Part shown: one piece after another, positions 42,845 through 51,240 of the stretch
Layout of the letters: each line of letters begins with the position of its first letter
Numbering within the stretch: the stretch's first letter is position 1
NCBI GenBank assembly: GCA_023391105.1
Contig: JAEWBO010000030.1
Coordinates: 14,305 to 78,304 of the forward strand
Reading direction: 5' to 3'
From: Bacillota bacterium
GTDB lineage: Bacteria > Bacillota > Clostridia > Christensenellales > SZUA-584
Length of the DNA stretch: 64,000 bases
Notes under the pieces: model-generated
The model's input: the letters and a program-made list of their open reading frames with translations, nothing else
Database searches by the model: none
Told to the model about the DNA's origin: nothing
Translations under genes and position numbers: made by a program

Positions 42845-44299
42845 TTAATCGAGTACGTTCTTTTTCCCGCATTTCAGCAGGCCGCTCACGTCATCCGGAT
42901 ATTTGCCGTTGAAGCAGCCCACACAAAAATTGCATGCCGCGCCCTCCACGGTTCTTAAAAGGTCTTCAATCGCGAGATAGTGCAGTGAATCCGCACCGAT
43001 CACCTTTCTGATCTCCTCAACAGAATTCTTGGCACCGATCAGCTGATCGTGCGAGGAGGTATCGATGCCGAAAAAGCACGGGTATTTAATGGGCGGCGAG
43101 CTGATGCGCATATGCACCTCTTTGGCTCCCGCTAATTTGAGCATTTCTACGATTCTTTTTGATGTGGTGCCGCGCACGATGGAATCGTCCACAAGAACCA
43201 CGCGTTTTCCGCGCACATTGCGCTTTATCGCATTGAGCTTTATATTGACGCTCACCTCGCGCTTGCCCTGCGACGGCTGTATAAATGTGCGCCCCACATA
43301 ACGGTTTTTTGAAAGCGCGATGGTATATGGCAGCCCTGACTGCTGCGCGTAACCCATCGCCGCAGGCATGGCGCTGTCCGGTACAGCCGCGACCACGTCT
43401 GCATCTGCAGGGCACGTCAGTGCCAACATCTCACCCGCTTTTTCACGCGCCCTGTGTACGGGTATGCCATCGATATCCGAATCAGGCCGCGCAAAATACA
43501 CATATTCAAATATACAAAGCGCAGTTTCCGGCGCGTGCGAGCCCTGATACGATTTTAAACCGCTCTTGTCCGCCACGACGATCTCGCCGGGCCGAAGGTC
43601 TCGGATAAACTCCGCGCCGATTGCGTCAAAAGCGCTGGATTCGGACGCGAACACATACGTATCCTCGATATGCCCGAGTGATATGGGACGTATGCCCTTA
43701 GGGTCGCGCACACCGATCAGCATATCCGGTGTCATAATCACAAGCGCATAGCTGCCTTTAAGCATCCCCATCGTTTTGGTCACCGCTTCGATGATGCCTT
43801 CTGCGCTGTGCTTGGCAATGAGGCTTGCGATCACCTCAGAGTCGATAGACGTCTGAAATATGGCGCCCGCGTTTTCCATCTCATCTCTTAATTCCTTGGC
43901 ATTGATGAGGTTGCCGTTGTGCGCAAGCGCGATGTGACCCTTCTTAGAGCTGATGACTAGCGGCTGAGCGTTGGCCAGCAGGCTGTCGCCCATCGTCGAA
44001 TAACGCACATGCCCGATGGCGGCGAATCCGCCTACGAGCCTCTCCAAACCCGTTTTAAAAGCCTCAGTCACAAGGCCCATGTCTTTATGATATTCGATAT
44101 GGTTGTTTTTGGCTACTGCAATTCCTGCGCTCTCCTGACCGCGGTGCTGCAACGCCAAAAGGCCGTAGTAAGACGCCTCGGTCGGCTCAACACTGCCGTC
44201 CGGACAATACACGCCGAATACGCCGCATTCCTCGTGCATGGTGTCATCACCGGGCTTAATCCGCTCATACGGCGCAAGTTGTTTTATGCGAAGGGGCAT
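42845..44299 (-). CDS. purF: Amidophosphoribosyltransferase (glutamine PRPP amidotransferase)
   Basis: 484 residues. The Ntn-hydrolase domain starts at Cys25 in HEECGVFGVY after a 24-residue propeptide that must be cleaved; Bacillus PurF has an 11-residue one. The PRPP motif is RVVLVDDSIVRGTTSKRI. Cysteines near the C terminus (CFFGID, ACNFCVGCFNG) are consistent with the 4Fe-4S form. First committed step of purine synthesis. GGGAG precedes the ATG, which follows purC by one base. Confidence 0.97.
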   Translation of the reverse strand: MPLRIKQLAPYERIKPGDDTMHEECGVFGVYCPDGSVEPTEASYYGLLALQHRGQESAGIAVAKNNHIEYHKDMGLVTEAFKTGLERLVGGFAAIGHVRYSTMGDSLLANAQPLVISSKKGHIALAHNGNLINAKELRDEMENAGAIFQTSIDSEVIASLIAKHSAEGIIEAVTKTMGMLKGSYALVIMTPDMLIGVRDPKGIRPISLGHIEDTYVFASESSAFDAIGAEFIRDLRPGEIVVADKSGLKSYQGSHAPETALCIFEYVYFARPDSDIDGIPVHRAREKAGEMLALTCPADADVVAAVPDSAMPAAMGYAQQSGLPYTIALSKNRYVGRTFIQPSQGKREVSVNIKLNAIKRNVRGKRVVLVDDSIVRGTTSKRIVEMLKLAGAKEVHMRISSPPIKYPCFFGIDTSSHDQLIGAKNSVEEIRKVIGADSLHYLAIEDLLRTVEGAACNFCVGCFNGKYPDDVSGLLKCGKKNVLD

Positions 44300-44300
44300 A

Positions 44301-45008
44301 TTATTCTCCCATCAATCTGCTGATAATCTCTTTGTAGGCTTCCTCGACGTCACCTAAGTCCCTGCGAAAGCGGTCTTTGTCGAGCTTCCTGCCCGTCTCG
44401 ATATCCCAAAAACGGCAGGTATCTGGCGATATCTCGTCCGCGAGTATGATATCACCGTGAAAGCGTCCGAACTCAAGCTTGAAGTCGATCAGCTCCACAC
44501 CAAAGCCCTTTAAGTATTCGATCAAAATATCGTTGACCTTGAAGGAAATGTCTTTGATTTTGTCCATCTCCTCATCTGTCGCAAGGCCCAGCGCCCGCAC
44601 GTAATATGAGTTGATGAACGGATCGCCCAGATCATCGTTTTTGTAGCTGTATTCCAGAATGGCGCAATTCAGCTCCTTACCTTCCTCGATGCCCATGCGC
44701 TTTGAAAAGCTGCCTGCTGCTTTGTTTCTGACAATCACCTCAACCGGCACGATCTCCACCTTCTTGACCACCGTTTCGCGATCAGAAAGCTGCTCCACAA
44801 AATGCGTCGGTATGCCCTTGCTTTCAAGCAGTTTGAAGAAGTGGTTGGACACCTTGTTGTTAACCACGCCTTTGCCGACGATGGTGCCGCGTTTTTGGCC
44901 ATTGAATGCCGTCGCGTCATCCTTGTAAGATACGATCACGCAGTCAGGATCGTCCGTGGTGAAAACCTTTTTGGCTTTGCCTTCATAAATCTGATCCATT
45001 TGCTTCAT
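44301..45008 (-). CDS. purC: SAICAR synthase
   Basis: 235 residues. IYEGKAKKVFTTDDPDCVIVSYKDDATAFNG at the N terminus and VELIDFKLEFGRFHGDIILADEISPDTCRFWD are SAICAR synthetase signatures. ATG overlaps the purE stop (ATGA), so translation is coupled. Confidence 0.98.
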   Translation of the reverse strand: MKQMDQIYEGKAKKVFTTDDPDCVIVSYKDDATAFNGQKRGTIVGKGVVNNKVSNHFFKLLESKGIPTHFVEQLSDRETVVKKVEIVPVEVIVRNKAAGSFSKRMGIEEGKELNCAILEYSYKNDDLGDPFINSYYVRALGLATDEEMDKIKDISFKVNDILIEYLKGFGVELIDFKLEFGRFHGDIILADEISPDTCRFWDIETGRKLDKDRFRRDLGDVEEAYKEIISRLMGE

Positions 45009-45499
45009 AATATTTCGATCTCCTTCTGAAGATTTTTATTCGATTCCATAACCTTTTCTGCCATATCCTTTTTATGCTCTGCAAGCTTTTGTTTCAGCTC
45101 GGTATATTTTAAAGACAGTATTTGCACCGCAAGCAGCGCGGCGTTCTCCGCGCCGTTGATCGCCACCGTCGCCACAGGGATGCCTGGTGGCATCTGCACT
45201 GTGGAGAGCAGCGAATCCAGCCCGTCCATGGTGGATGATTTCACGGGCAACCCGATCACAGGCATTGTGGTATATGCAGCGAGTACGCCAGCAAGATGCG
45301 CGGCCTTGCCTGCCGCCGCGATGATCACTTCTATACCTTCGCTTTGCGCCCCAGCGGCAAAAGCGTGTGCTTCATCCGGTGTCCTGTGTGCACTTAAGAC
45401 CCGCGCCTGCACATCCACTCCGAAGCTTTTTAGTGTCTTTATCGTCTTTTCGAGCACTGGCAGGTCGGATATGGACCCCATGATCACAGCGACTTTCAT
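45005..45499 (-). CDS. purE: N5-carboxyaminoimidazole ribonucleotide mutase
   Basis: 164 residues. VAVIMGSISDLPVLEKTI, VLSAHRTPDEA, and AAGKAAHLAGVLAAYTTMPVIGLPV are PurE features; the presence of AGKAAHL (class II-like) versus AGGAAHLPG (class I) is notable: Gly is replaced by Lys. First gene of purECFMNHD. AAGGAG precedes the ATG. Confidence 0.95.
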   Translation of the reverse strand: MKVAVIMGSISDLPVLEKTIKTLKSFGVDVQARVLSAHRTPDEAHAFAAGAQSEGIEVIIAAAGKAAHLAGVLAAYTTMPVIGLPVKSSTMDGLDSLLSTVQMPPGIPVATVAINGAENAALLAVQILSLKYTELKQKLAEHKKDMAEKVMESNKNLQKEIEIL

Positions 45500-45547
45500 A
45501 GCGAACTCCTTCGTTGATATAATAATGTGACAACTTTCAGCAAATTC

Positions 45548-45576
45548 AGTCTACATGGACAGGCTTGTCATGTCAA
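45548..45576 (-). promoter_or_regulatory. Promoter of the pur operon
   Basis: TTGACA (45571-45576) and TAGACT (45548-45553) on the minus strand have 17-base spacing, giving a leader of about 40 bases before purE. No guanine riboswitch fold is seen in this leader. Confidence 0.7.
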
Positions 45577-45615
45577 TTAAATTGCATACATTTATATCGT
45601 TCATATTAATTAATG

Positions 45616-45635
45616 TTCGTGTTATAGAGCGAACT
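45616..45635 (-). promoter_or_regulatory. Possible PurR box pair
   Basis: An inverted repeat GTTCG-N10-CGAAC lies 40-60 bases upstream of the pur -35 box, with a further GAACG at about 45599. The CGAAC core matches the PurBox of Firmicutes PurR, but spacing between boxes is shorter than the usual 16-17 bases. Confidence 0.35.
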
Positions 45636-45799
45636 TCTTATCATAGACATGTATAGCTGCACTGATTATACTGAATCATGACTATATGATAAGTGTGCAA
45701 ATATAAAAACACGAATAATAGAAAAACAACTTATATATGTGATGCTTTTGCTTTACAGAGCCTGCATGAGGGCAATTATCGTGAATTTATTTTAAATGC

Positions 45800-46174
45800 A
45801 TGGTAACGACATGGCTAATAAAACATGTTGCCTGCAAACGATTCCCTGTTGGTCATGACGAAAATATTTTATATGGGGTTCCATATATTAAAAGGAAAGC
45901 TTATACTGAAAAGTATGATAAAACAAAATACAAAAGAATAGTCATCAAGGAAACTGATGTTCATATAAGCATAAAAGTGAAATTATAATGAGCTCTTAGG
46001 AATTCATGATTTGGAAATACTGATTTCTGATGGTGATGAACTTCATTTTTTATCACAGTTGCTATTTGCAAAAAAGATAAGTATGAGGTGTTTGATGCAA
46101 ATTTTACATCTTATAAAAGAAGGATTGTTATAATTGCAAAAAAAACTTTTCTGGGTTCGGAGCTTAATGAGTGA
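45800..46174 (+). pseudogene. Decayed gene of unknown function
   Basis: Three consecutive frames carry protein-like sequence: a 62-codon frame ending ...TKYKRIVIKETDVHISIKVKL at 45988, then YNELLGIHDLEILISDGDEL in another frame, then KDKYEVFDANFTSYKRRIVI ending with a stop at 46172-46174. Joining them needs two frameshifts and gives about 120 residues. The similar phrases YKRIVI and YKRRIVI may be an internal repeat. No family recognised. The surrounding 45636-46236 stretch is AT-rich and otherwise empty. Confidence 0.4.
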
Positions 46175-46236
46175 TACTGAATTACCGCTATTGGGTTTTC
46201 ACTTAGAATAACACAATTATTAGGAGGATTAATGAT

Positions 46237-46974
46237 ATGAGAAAAACGGTGATTTTGGTAAGCGTGCTGTTCTGCCTGGTACTGGTGTTATGCGGGTGCA
46301 GCGAGCAGACGATTGGAAATAATAATGGCGAGAACAACGGTATCTATTATGGCCGCATCTCTGATGCCGACGAGTTTATTGAGATTCCCAACCTGCGTCA
46401 GTACGGTGACTACACCTGCGGTACGACCTGTGTCCAGATGATCATTAACTGGCTCCACCCATACGATGGGGATATCAATCTCAAGACATATGAAGAAGAG
46501 CTTGGGACTTCGGAACAGACCGGCACCAGCCCGGCGATGGTCCGAAACTACTTTGAAGCAAATAAGGTGGATGCTGAAGAAAAGAGCGACATCTCTTTCG
46601 AGGAGCTGCGGGAAGCCATTGACAGCGGTTATCCGATGATGATGGCGGTCCAGGCCTGGGATTACAATACCTGGGAGATGGATCCGGCGGATGTACAAGC
46701 TTACTATGAAGAGTACGTGTCCGGACAAATAGAGAGTGACAACACCATTGAAGACGGCCATTGGATCATCTGTGTCGGATACGGGAAAGCTGACGACGAA
46801 TATATCTATTACTTCAACGACCCGGCCTGCGTCGGTTACTGCGCCATGACGGAAAGCGATCTGGATACCCGGTGGGTGGACATGGACTGGGAAGGGAATC
46901 TATATGAACGGTATGGGTTTATTGTCAAAGGCGAATCATCATACGATGATGACGGAGTTTATTATATGAAATAA
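46237..46974 (+). CDS. C39-like cysteine peptidase lipoprotein
   Basis: 245 residues. The signal peptide ends in a lipobox with Cys21 as lipid anchor. The mature part resembles the peptidase C39-like (PF13529) fold: IPNLRQYGDYTCGTTCVQMIINW with candidate nucleophile Cys61, a His in IEDGHWIICVGYG and an Asp/Asn in YYFNDPA. It could cut a peptide on the cell surface or be an inactive binding domain. GGAGG nine bases before the ATG. Composition is richer in GC than the decayed sequence around it, hinting at separate acquisition. Confidence 0.82.
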   Translation: MRKTVILVSVLFCLVLVLCGCSEQTIGNNNGENNGIYYGRISDADEFIEIPNLRQYGDYTCGTTCVQMIINWLHPYDGDINLKTYEEELGTSEQTGTSPAMVRNYFEANKVDAEEKSDISFEELREAIDSGYPMMMAVQAWDYNTWEMDPADVQAYYEEYVSGQIESDNTIEDGHWIICVGYGKADDEYIYYFNDPACVGYCAMTESDLDTRWVDMDWEGNLYERYGFIVKGESSYDDDGVYYMK

Positions 46975-47034
46975 AGCGGCAAACGTTCGTAAGATTTTCA
47001 AATGGTATCTTGAAGGTAAAGTATTCTTGGTATT

Positions 47035-47235
47035 ATGAACAAATTAGAACAACAAGCTATTCAATCCCTACGGGAAAAGAAAAATGGCCAACGCGCACGG
47101 TTGATTCTGCTGAGTAATGAAAAAATATACCGGTATGAGATTTTTGATTCTGCGAAAAGAGATGTGGAGTATTTTTCTGAGAATAAGCTATTATATCAAC
47201 CGAAACATTCCAGACGGTGCAGCTTAAGAAGCTAA
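47035..47235 (+). CDS. Small hypothetical ORF, possibly a remnant
   Basis: 66 codons, beginning MNKLEQQAIQSLREKKNGQR, without a convincing ribosome-binding site (GAAGG is too far upstream). The middle (RLILLSNEKIYRYEIFDSAKRDVEYF) looks protein-like. It may be a real small protein or the start of a truncated gene. It lies in the same AT-rich accessory stretch as the decayed gene; 47236-47342 holds nothing recognised. Confidence 0.3.
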   Translation: MNKLEQQAIQSLREKKNGQRARLILLSNEKIYRYEIFDSAKRDVEYFSENKLLYQPKHSRRCSLRS

Positions 47236-47342
47236 GCGTAACAATGTAGGTAGAAACAAAAATGGATCGCTAAGATAAAATAAAAAGTACAGTTCAAAGA
47301 AACAGCCTAATCTAAATAAGATGATATTATGAGGGGTGTAAT

Positions 47343-47861
47343 ATGCGAAATATTTTTATCGGATTCCTGTTTGTATTTCTTGATTTTAATCTTACCTTGG
47401 GCACCTCGCAAATCGGGCTTATCCCCGATTTCGTTGGTTACATATTGGTCTTTCATGGTCTTGCAGAACATGAAAGAATGAGCCCTCGGTTTGTAAAATC
47501 GCGGCCTGTTGCGCTGGGCATGGCGGTTTTCGCCGGTTTGCTATATATCATGGAGTTGTTCGGCATAGTCACCAATGACATTCTGTCGTTTGTATTGGGG
47601 CTGACATCCACCCTCATCTCATTGTATATATCTTACAACATCGTCATGGGCATTAAGGAATTCGAGGCTTCAAGCGGCCGCTTTCTAAATGCTCAAGGAC
47701 TATATTCAAGCTGGACGTTGCTTGCCATCTTGTCGCTCATCGTCTATATGCTATTCATCATTCCCATTCTGAATGTGATGTGCATCGTTGCCGGACTCAT
47801 CGCTGGCATCGTGTTTCTGGTTTCATTCAACAAGACAAAGAATCTCTATTACGGTTTTTAG
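47343..47861 (+). CDS. Membrane protein of unknown function
   Basis: 172 residues with four or five hydrophobic helices. The N terminus, IFIGFLFVFLDFNLTLGTSQIGLIPDFVGYILV, with a polar DFN between two hydrophobic runs and a GLIPDFVGY turn, is a pattern I have seen in small uncharacterised Firmicutes membrane proteins. No transport or enzyme motif. AGGGG precedes the ATG. It ends at a bidirectional terminator shared with feoB. Confidence 0.7.
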   Translation: MRNIFIGFLFVFLDFNLTLGTSQIGLIPDFVGYILVFHGLAEHERMSPRFVKSRPVALGMAVFAGLLYIMELFGIVTNDILSFVLGLTSTLISLYISYNIVMGIKEFEASSGRFLNAQGLYSSWTLLAILSLIVYMLFIIPILNVMCIVAGLIAGIVFLVSFNKTKNLYYGF

Positions 47862-47882
47862 TGTTAAAGATATGCGCAATTT

Positions 47883-47909
47883 AAGCAGCAGGCTCATCAC
47901 CTGCTGCTT
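47883..47909 (+). terminator. Bidirectional terminator, membrane protein/feoB
   Basis: AAGCAGCAGG-CTCATCA-CCTGCTGCTT forms a perfect 10-bp stem with TTTCTTT after it on the plus strand. The feoB stop lies four bases beyond. Confidence 0.9.
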
Positions 47910-47912
47910 TCT

Positions 47913-50063
47913 TTATACCAACCCCAACAATCGCACCGCACTTGCCACCACAAAGCAGACCACGATGCCGCAGACAGTGGGCACAAGGAACGACACTGCC
48001 GTCCATTTCCAGCTCTGTGTTTCTTTTTTTATCGTCCAACAGGTGGTGCCGCACGGCCAGTGCATCAGCGAGAACAACATCACGCAAATGGCTGTGAGCC
48101 ACGTCCAGCCGTGTGAGACCAGCAGCTCGCGCAGTTGGTCCAGCGAATCCAGCTCAATCATGCTGCCTGTCGCCATGTAGCTCATGATGATGATGGGCAC
48201 CACAATCTCGTTGGCCGGGAATCCGAGTATGAAAGCCATGAGGATAAATCCGTCGAGGCCAATCAGGTGCGCAAACGGATCAAAGAAATTCGCGCAATGT
48301 GCCAGCAAACTCAAGCCGCCCACATAGATGTTTGCAAGCCCCCAAATAACGAACCCTGCCGGTGCCGCAACCGCCACGGCGCGCCCCAGCACGAATAGTG
48401 TTCTGTCGATTATCGAGCGCACAATGATTTTGCCGATTTGCGGCCTTCTGTATGGCGGCAGCTCCAATGCGAATGACGACGGCACACCCTTTAACATCGT
48501 TTTGGACAGCATTTTTGAGACAAACAGCGTCATTATGATACCGAAGAGTATCACAGCGACCAGCACCAGCGCGGAAACCACCGACTGAAACGGCCCTGTC
48601 ACCACGGCGGCGAAGAACATCGTGATGATCGCGATGAGCGTGGGGAACCGCCCGTTGCATGGTACGAAATTGTTGGTAATGGTGGCGATCAGCCTCTCTC
48701 GCGGGGATTCGATGATGCGGCAGCCTACCACGCCCGCCGCGTTGCAGCCAAAGCCCATGCACATTGTCAGCGCCTGTTTACCGCAGGCACATGCTCTTTT
48801 GAAATACTTATCCAGATTAAACGCCACGCGCGGCAGGTATCCTAAGTCCTCAAGCAGCGTGAACAGCGGGAAGAAAATCGCCATGGGCGGCAGCATCACG
48901 GATACCACCCATGCGATCGTCCGGTAAATACCCAGCACCAGCACGCCATGCACCCATGAGGGTGTGCCCAGCCACATCAAAAACGCGGCCAGCTGGTCTT
49001 CGACCCAGAACAAACCGTCCGCGAGTATTGCAGACGGATAATTTGCGCCTGTGATCGTGAGCCAGAAGATAACACCAAGCAGCGCCAGCATGATTGGTAA
49101 GCCAAACACCTTGGACGTGAGCACCTTGTCGATGCGACGATCCATCTGATTATACGTGACGTTTTCAAATTTAACAGTCTTGGCACATATCGCCTCGGCG
49201 CTGCGCACGATGCTGGATACAATGCGGTCACGCAGGGCGTCCGCATCAATCCCCTTCTGAGCAAGCAACGTGCGTGCCTGTGCCAGCTTATCGACAACCG
49301 TTTCATCGTCCATAAGATCAAATCCGATATATTTACTGATGGCTTCAAGTAGTGTTGCATCGGCATCCAGCAGCTTAAGCGCTGTCCAGCGGCTGTCCAG
49401 CTGCCCGCGAAGCCGCGCTTGCAGTGCAGGCTCAATTATGCTTATGACATTTTCAATCGCTTCGTCATAAACAATCTTTAGCGACTGCCTCTTGTCGTCT
49501 GAGTGTGATACCGTGTACACAGCGTTCATCATCTCACTCAGCCCCTTGCCGCTTCGCGCGCTCGTGCCGATCACGGGCACACCAAGCTGCTTTGATAATT
49601 CTTTTAGATCGATGTGTATCTTCTTGCGCTTGGCTTCATCCAGCAGATTCACACAGACCACCACCTTGCCGGTGATCTCCAGCGTTTGCAGTACAAGGTT
49701 CAAATTACGCTCCAGGCACGTCGCATCGGTGACCACCACTGTGGCGTCGGGATCACCAAAGCAGATAAAATCTCTGGCGACCTCCTCTTCTGCCGAGTTG
49801 GCCATCAGCGAGTATGTACCCGGAAGATCCACCATGATAAAATTCCTGTCCTTGTGTCTGTATCTCCCCTGCGCGTTTGTCACTGTTTTACCCGGCCAGT
49901 TGCCCGTGTGCTGTTTTAAGCCTGTAAGGCTGTTGAACACCGTGCTCTTGCCCACATTGGGGTTGCCCGCAAGCGCGATCACCTTATCGTCCTTCGAGTA
50001 GCGTTCAATACGCAGTTCACTCTCCATTGCGCCGCGGCCTGTCGATTGATTGGTTAAACCCAT
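47913..50063 (-). CDS. feoB: Ferrous iron transporter B
   Basis: About 716 residues. The N-terminal GTPase has GNPNVGKSTVFNSLTG (G1), a Thr-containing switch, DLPGTYSL (G3) and a CVNLLDEAKR segment (G4 variant of NKxD: NLLD). Then come two Gate domains with PFTLLEDLGYLPR-like and MGFGCNAAGVVGCRI sequences and about ten membrane helices. It imports Fe(II). ATG 50063 has AAAGGA at seven bases. feoA lies 24 bases upstream. Confidence 0.96.
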   Translation of the reverse strand: MGLTNQSTGRGAMESELRIERYSKDDKVIALAGNPNVGKSTVFNSLTGLKQHTGNWPGKTVTNAQGRYRHKDRNFIMVDLPGTYSLMANSAEEEVARDFICFGDPDATVVVTDATCLERNLNLVLQTLEITGKVVVCVNLLDEAKRKKIHIDLKELSKQLGVPVIGTSARSGKGLSEMMNAVYTVSHSDDKRQSLKIVYDEAIENVISIIEPALQARLRGQLDSRWTALKLLDADATLLEAISKYIGFDLMDDETVVDKLAQARTLLAQKGIDADALRDRIVSSIVRSAEAICAKTVKFENVTYNQMDRRIDKVLTSKVFGLPIMLALLGVIFWLTITGANYPSAILADGLFWVEDQLAAFLMWLGTPSWVHGVLVLGIYRTIAWVVSVMLPPMAIFFPLFTLLEDLGYLPRVAFNLDKYFKRACACGKQALTMCMGFGCNAAGVVGCRIIESPRERLIATITNNFVPCNGRFPTLIAIITMFFAAVVTGPFQSVVSALVLVAVILFGIIMTLFVSKMLSKTMLKGVPSSFALELPPYRRPQIGKIIVRSIIDRTLFVLGRAVAVAAPAGFVIWGLANIYVGGLSLLAHCANFFDPFAHLIGLDGFILMAFILGFPANEIVVPIIIMSYMATGSMIELDSLDQLRELLVSHGWTWLTAICVMLFSLMHWPCGTTCWTIKKETQSWKWTAVSFLVPTVCGIVVCFVVASAVRLLGLV

Positions 50064-50087
50064 ATTCAAATCCTTTCAAGCCATCGG

Positions 50088-50327
50088 CTAATAAGCCTGA
50101 ACCAATATCTTGCCTGCTTCTTCGGTTCGCAGTGCAATCACAGCGCCGCGAATGTTGTACGCCACAGGGTCGCCTGCGGGGCTTTTGAGCAGCGCCTCCA
50201 CCACGGTATCGATGATAAGGCCAAGGTCCAGCATGCGTCTGCGTGATGTGCCGTCTGAAGTGAGCATCTTCACCTTTGCTTTGTGCCCGAGGGGCAGCTC
50301 GCTGAGCGGTATATATTCTTGAGACAT
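50088..50327 (-). CDS. feoA: Ferrous iron transport protein A
   Basis: 79 residues with an SH3-like fold: IPLSELPLGHKAKVKMLTSDGTSRRRMLDLGLIIDTVVEAL and PVAYNIRGAVIALRTEEAGKILV. Cytoplasmic partner that supports FeoB. AGGAGG five bases before the ATG. Expressed divergently from the DtxR-type regulator. Confidence 0.95.
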   Translation of the reverse strand: MSQEYIPLSELPLGHKAKVKMLTSDGTSRRRMLDLGLIIDTVVEALLKSPAGDPVAYNIRGAVIALRTEEAGKILVQAY

Positions 50328-50350
50328 AGCGTCCTCCTGATTTCAATGTC

Positions 50351-50371
50351 TTCTCGTTTTAGCCACGAGAA
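50351..50371. promoter_or_regulatory. Inverted repeat in the feoA-dtxR intergenic region
   Basis: TTCTCGT (50351-50357) and ACGAGAA (50365-50371) form a perfect 7-bp dyad with a 7-base spacer, 24 bases before feoA. On the plus strand a T7 run follows. It may be an operator for the metal regulator or a leader hairpin; the sequence does not settle which. Confidence 0.45.
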
Positions 50372-50444
50372 AGTTTTTTTCTCTACACTATATTCAGATA
50401 TTTTTGGAGTGTGACGAATATAATGAAATGATGACGACGTATCA

Positions 50445-50948
50445 ATGAAAGAATATGATGGGATAAAAAACATGGATAACGAGTTTCACACTGTAAGGGG
50501 GTATCAGCTTCTCCGTGAAAAAAACATGGCGCTGACACCGGCCATGGAGGATTATCTTGAGATGGTTTTTCGAAGCTGCGAAGAGCATGGGTACCTTCGT
50601 ATTAACGAGCTTGCGGAAAACCTCAACGTCAGGGCTTCATCCGCCACCAAAATGGTACAAAAGCTGGGCGAATACGGCCTCATCAAATACAAAAAGTACG
50701 GCATCATTGAATTGACGGATACCGGCAAAGAGTTGGGCGCTTTTTTACTGGAACGGCATAATCTAGTTGAAAAATTCTTAAGAACGATCGGCATTGAGGA
50801 AAACCTGCTCAAGGAGACCGAATTGATTGAGCATAATATCAGTGCCAACACGCAAAAGCATATGGATATATTCAATAGGTTCTTTGAGGCGTATCCCGAA
50901 TTCGCAAGACGGCTTAACGCGTTTGTCAACGCCAACCTAGACAAGTGA
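50445..50948 (+). CDS. DtxR/MntR-family metal-dependent repressor
   Basis: 167 residues at most. The helix-turn-helix core is LTPAMEDYLEMVFRSCEEHGYLRINELAENLNVRASSATKMVQKLGEYGLIKYKKYG, followed by the metal-binding and dimer helices (LLERHNLVEKFLRTIG...ETELIEHNISANTQKHM with His and Glu ligands). No SH3 domain, as in MntR. Likely iron-responsive control of the divergent feoAB. The start is uncertain: ATG at 50445, 50472 or 50526; none has a strong ribosome-binding site, and relatives usually carry the FHTVRGYQ extension, favouring 50472. Confidence 0.92.
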   Translation: MKEYDGIKNMDNEFHTVRGYQLLREKNMALTPAMEDYLEMVFRSCEEHGYLRINELAENLNVRASSATKMVQKLGEYGLIKYKKYGIIELTDTGKELGAFLLERHNLVEKFLRTIGIEENLLKETELIEHNISANTQKHMDIFNRFFEAYPEFARRLNAFVNANLDK

Positions 50949-50971
50949 AAGAAATAATCAAAATTGGTATC

Positions 50972-50998
50972 AAAAAGGAGCCGCCATGGGCTCCTTTT
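50972..50998 (+). terminator. Terminator of the dtxR-type gene
   Basis: AAAAAGGAGCC-GCCAT-GGGCTCCTTTT forms an 11-bp stem with T-run, 23 bases after the stop. Almost identical to the terminator at 51186-51211. Confidence 0.9.
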
Positions 50999-51005
50999 AG
51001 CTTGT

Positions 51006-51034
51006 CGAAAAACCTACGGTTTTCCGCCAGTTTA
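51006..51034. repeat. Dispersed short repeat beside terminator (copy 2)
   Basis: CGAAAAACCTACGGTTTTCCG with following CCAGTTTA; second copy of the element at 21832-21859, again next to a terminator at a convergent junction. Confidence 0.6.
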
Positions 51035-51106
51035 CCGGGTTTATTTGTTCCTCACAAACTCGAAACTGCGCAAAGCCGCAAGGAGTGGGCTGCGCGAGCT
51101 TGGGGC

Positions 51107-51131
51107 CCCCGAAAAGCCGTGCTTTTTGGGG
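51107..51131. repeat. Short hairpin repeat (CCCC-AAAAGC family, copy 3)
   Basis: CCCCGAAAAGC-CGT-GCTTTTTGGGG forms a near-perfect 11-bp stem. Related hairpins at 28858 and 29641. The rest of 51035-51185 is unremarkable. Confidence 0.65.
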
Positions 51132-51185
51132 TAAATCATAGCCCGTCTTGCCCACTAAATAATATTTAAAGGCTTATTACAGTTT

Positions 51186-51211
51186 AAAAGGAGCCGCAGT
51201 GGGCTCCTTTT
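51186..51211 (-). terminator. Terminator of the phosphofructokinase gene
   Basis: AAAAGGAGCC-GCAGTG-GGCTCCTTTT: 10-bp stem with T-run on either strand, 30 bases after the stop at 51241. Confidence 0.9.
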
Positions 51212-51240
51212 CATACGTTGCACAAATATATGGCTAATTT

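Noticed and set aside
45500..45660. Purine riboswitch upstream of purE
   Set aside because: The conserved core and paired arms of the guanine/adenine aptamer could not be found on the minus strand.
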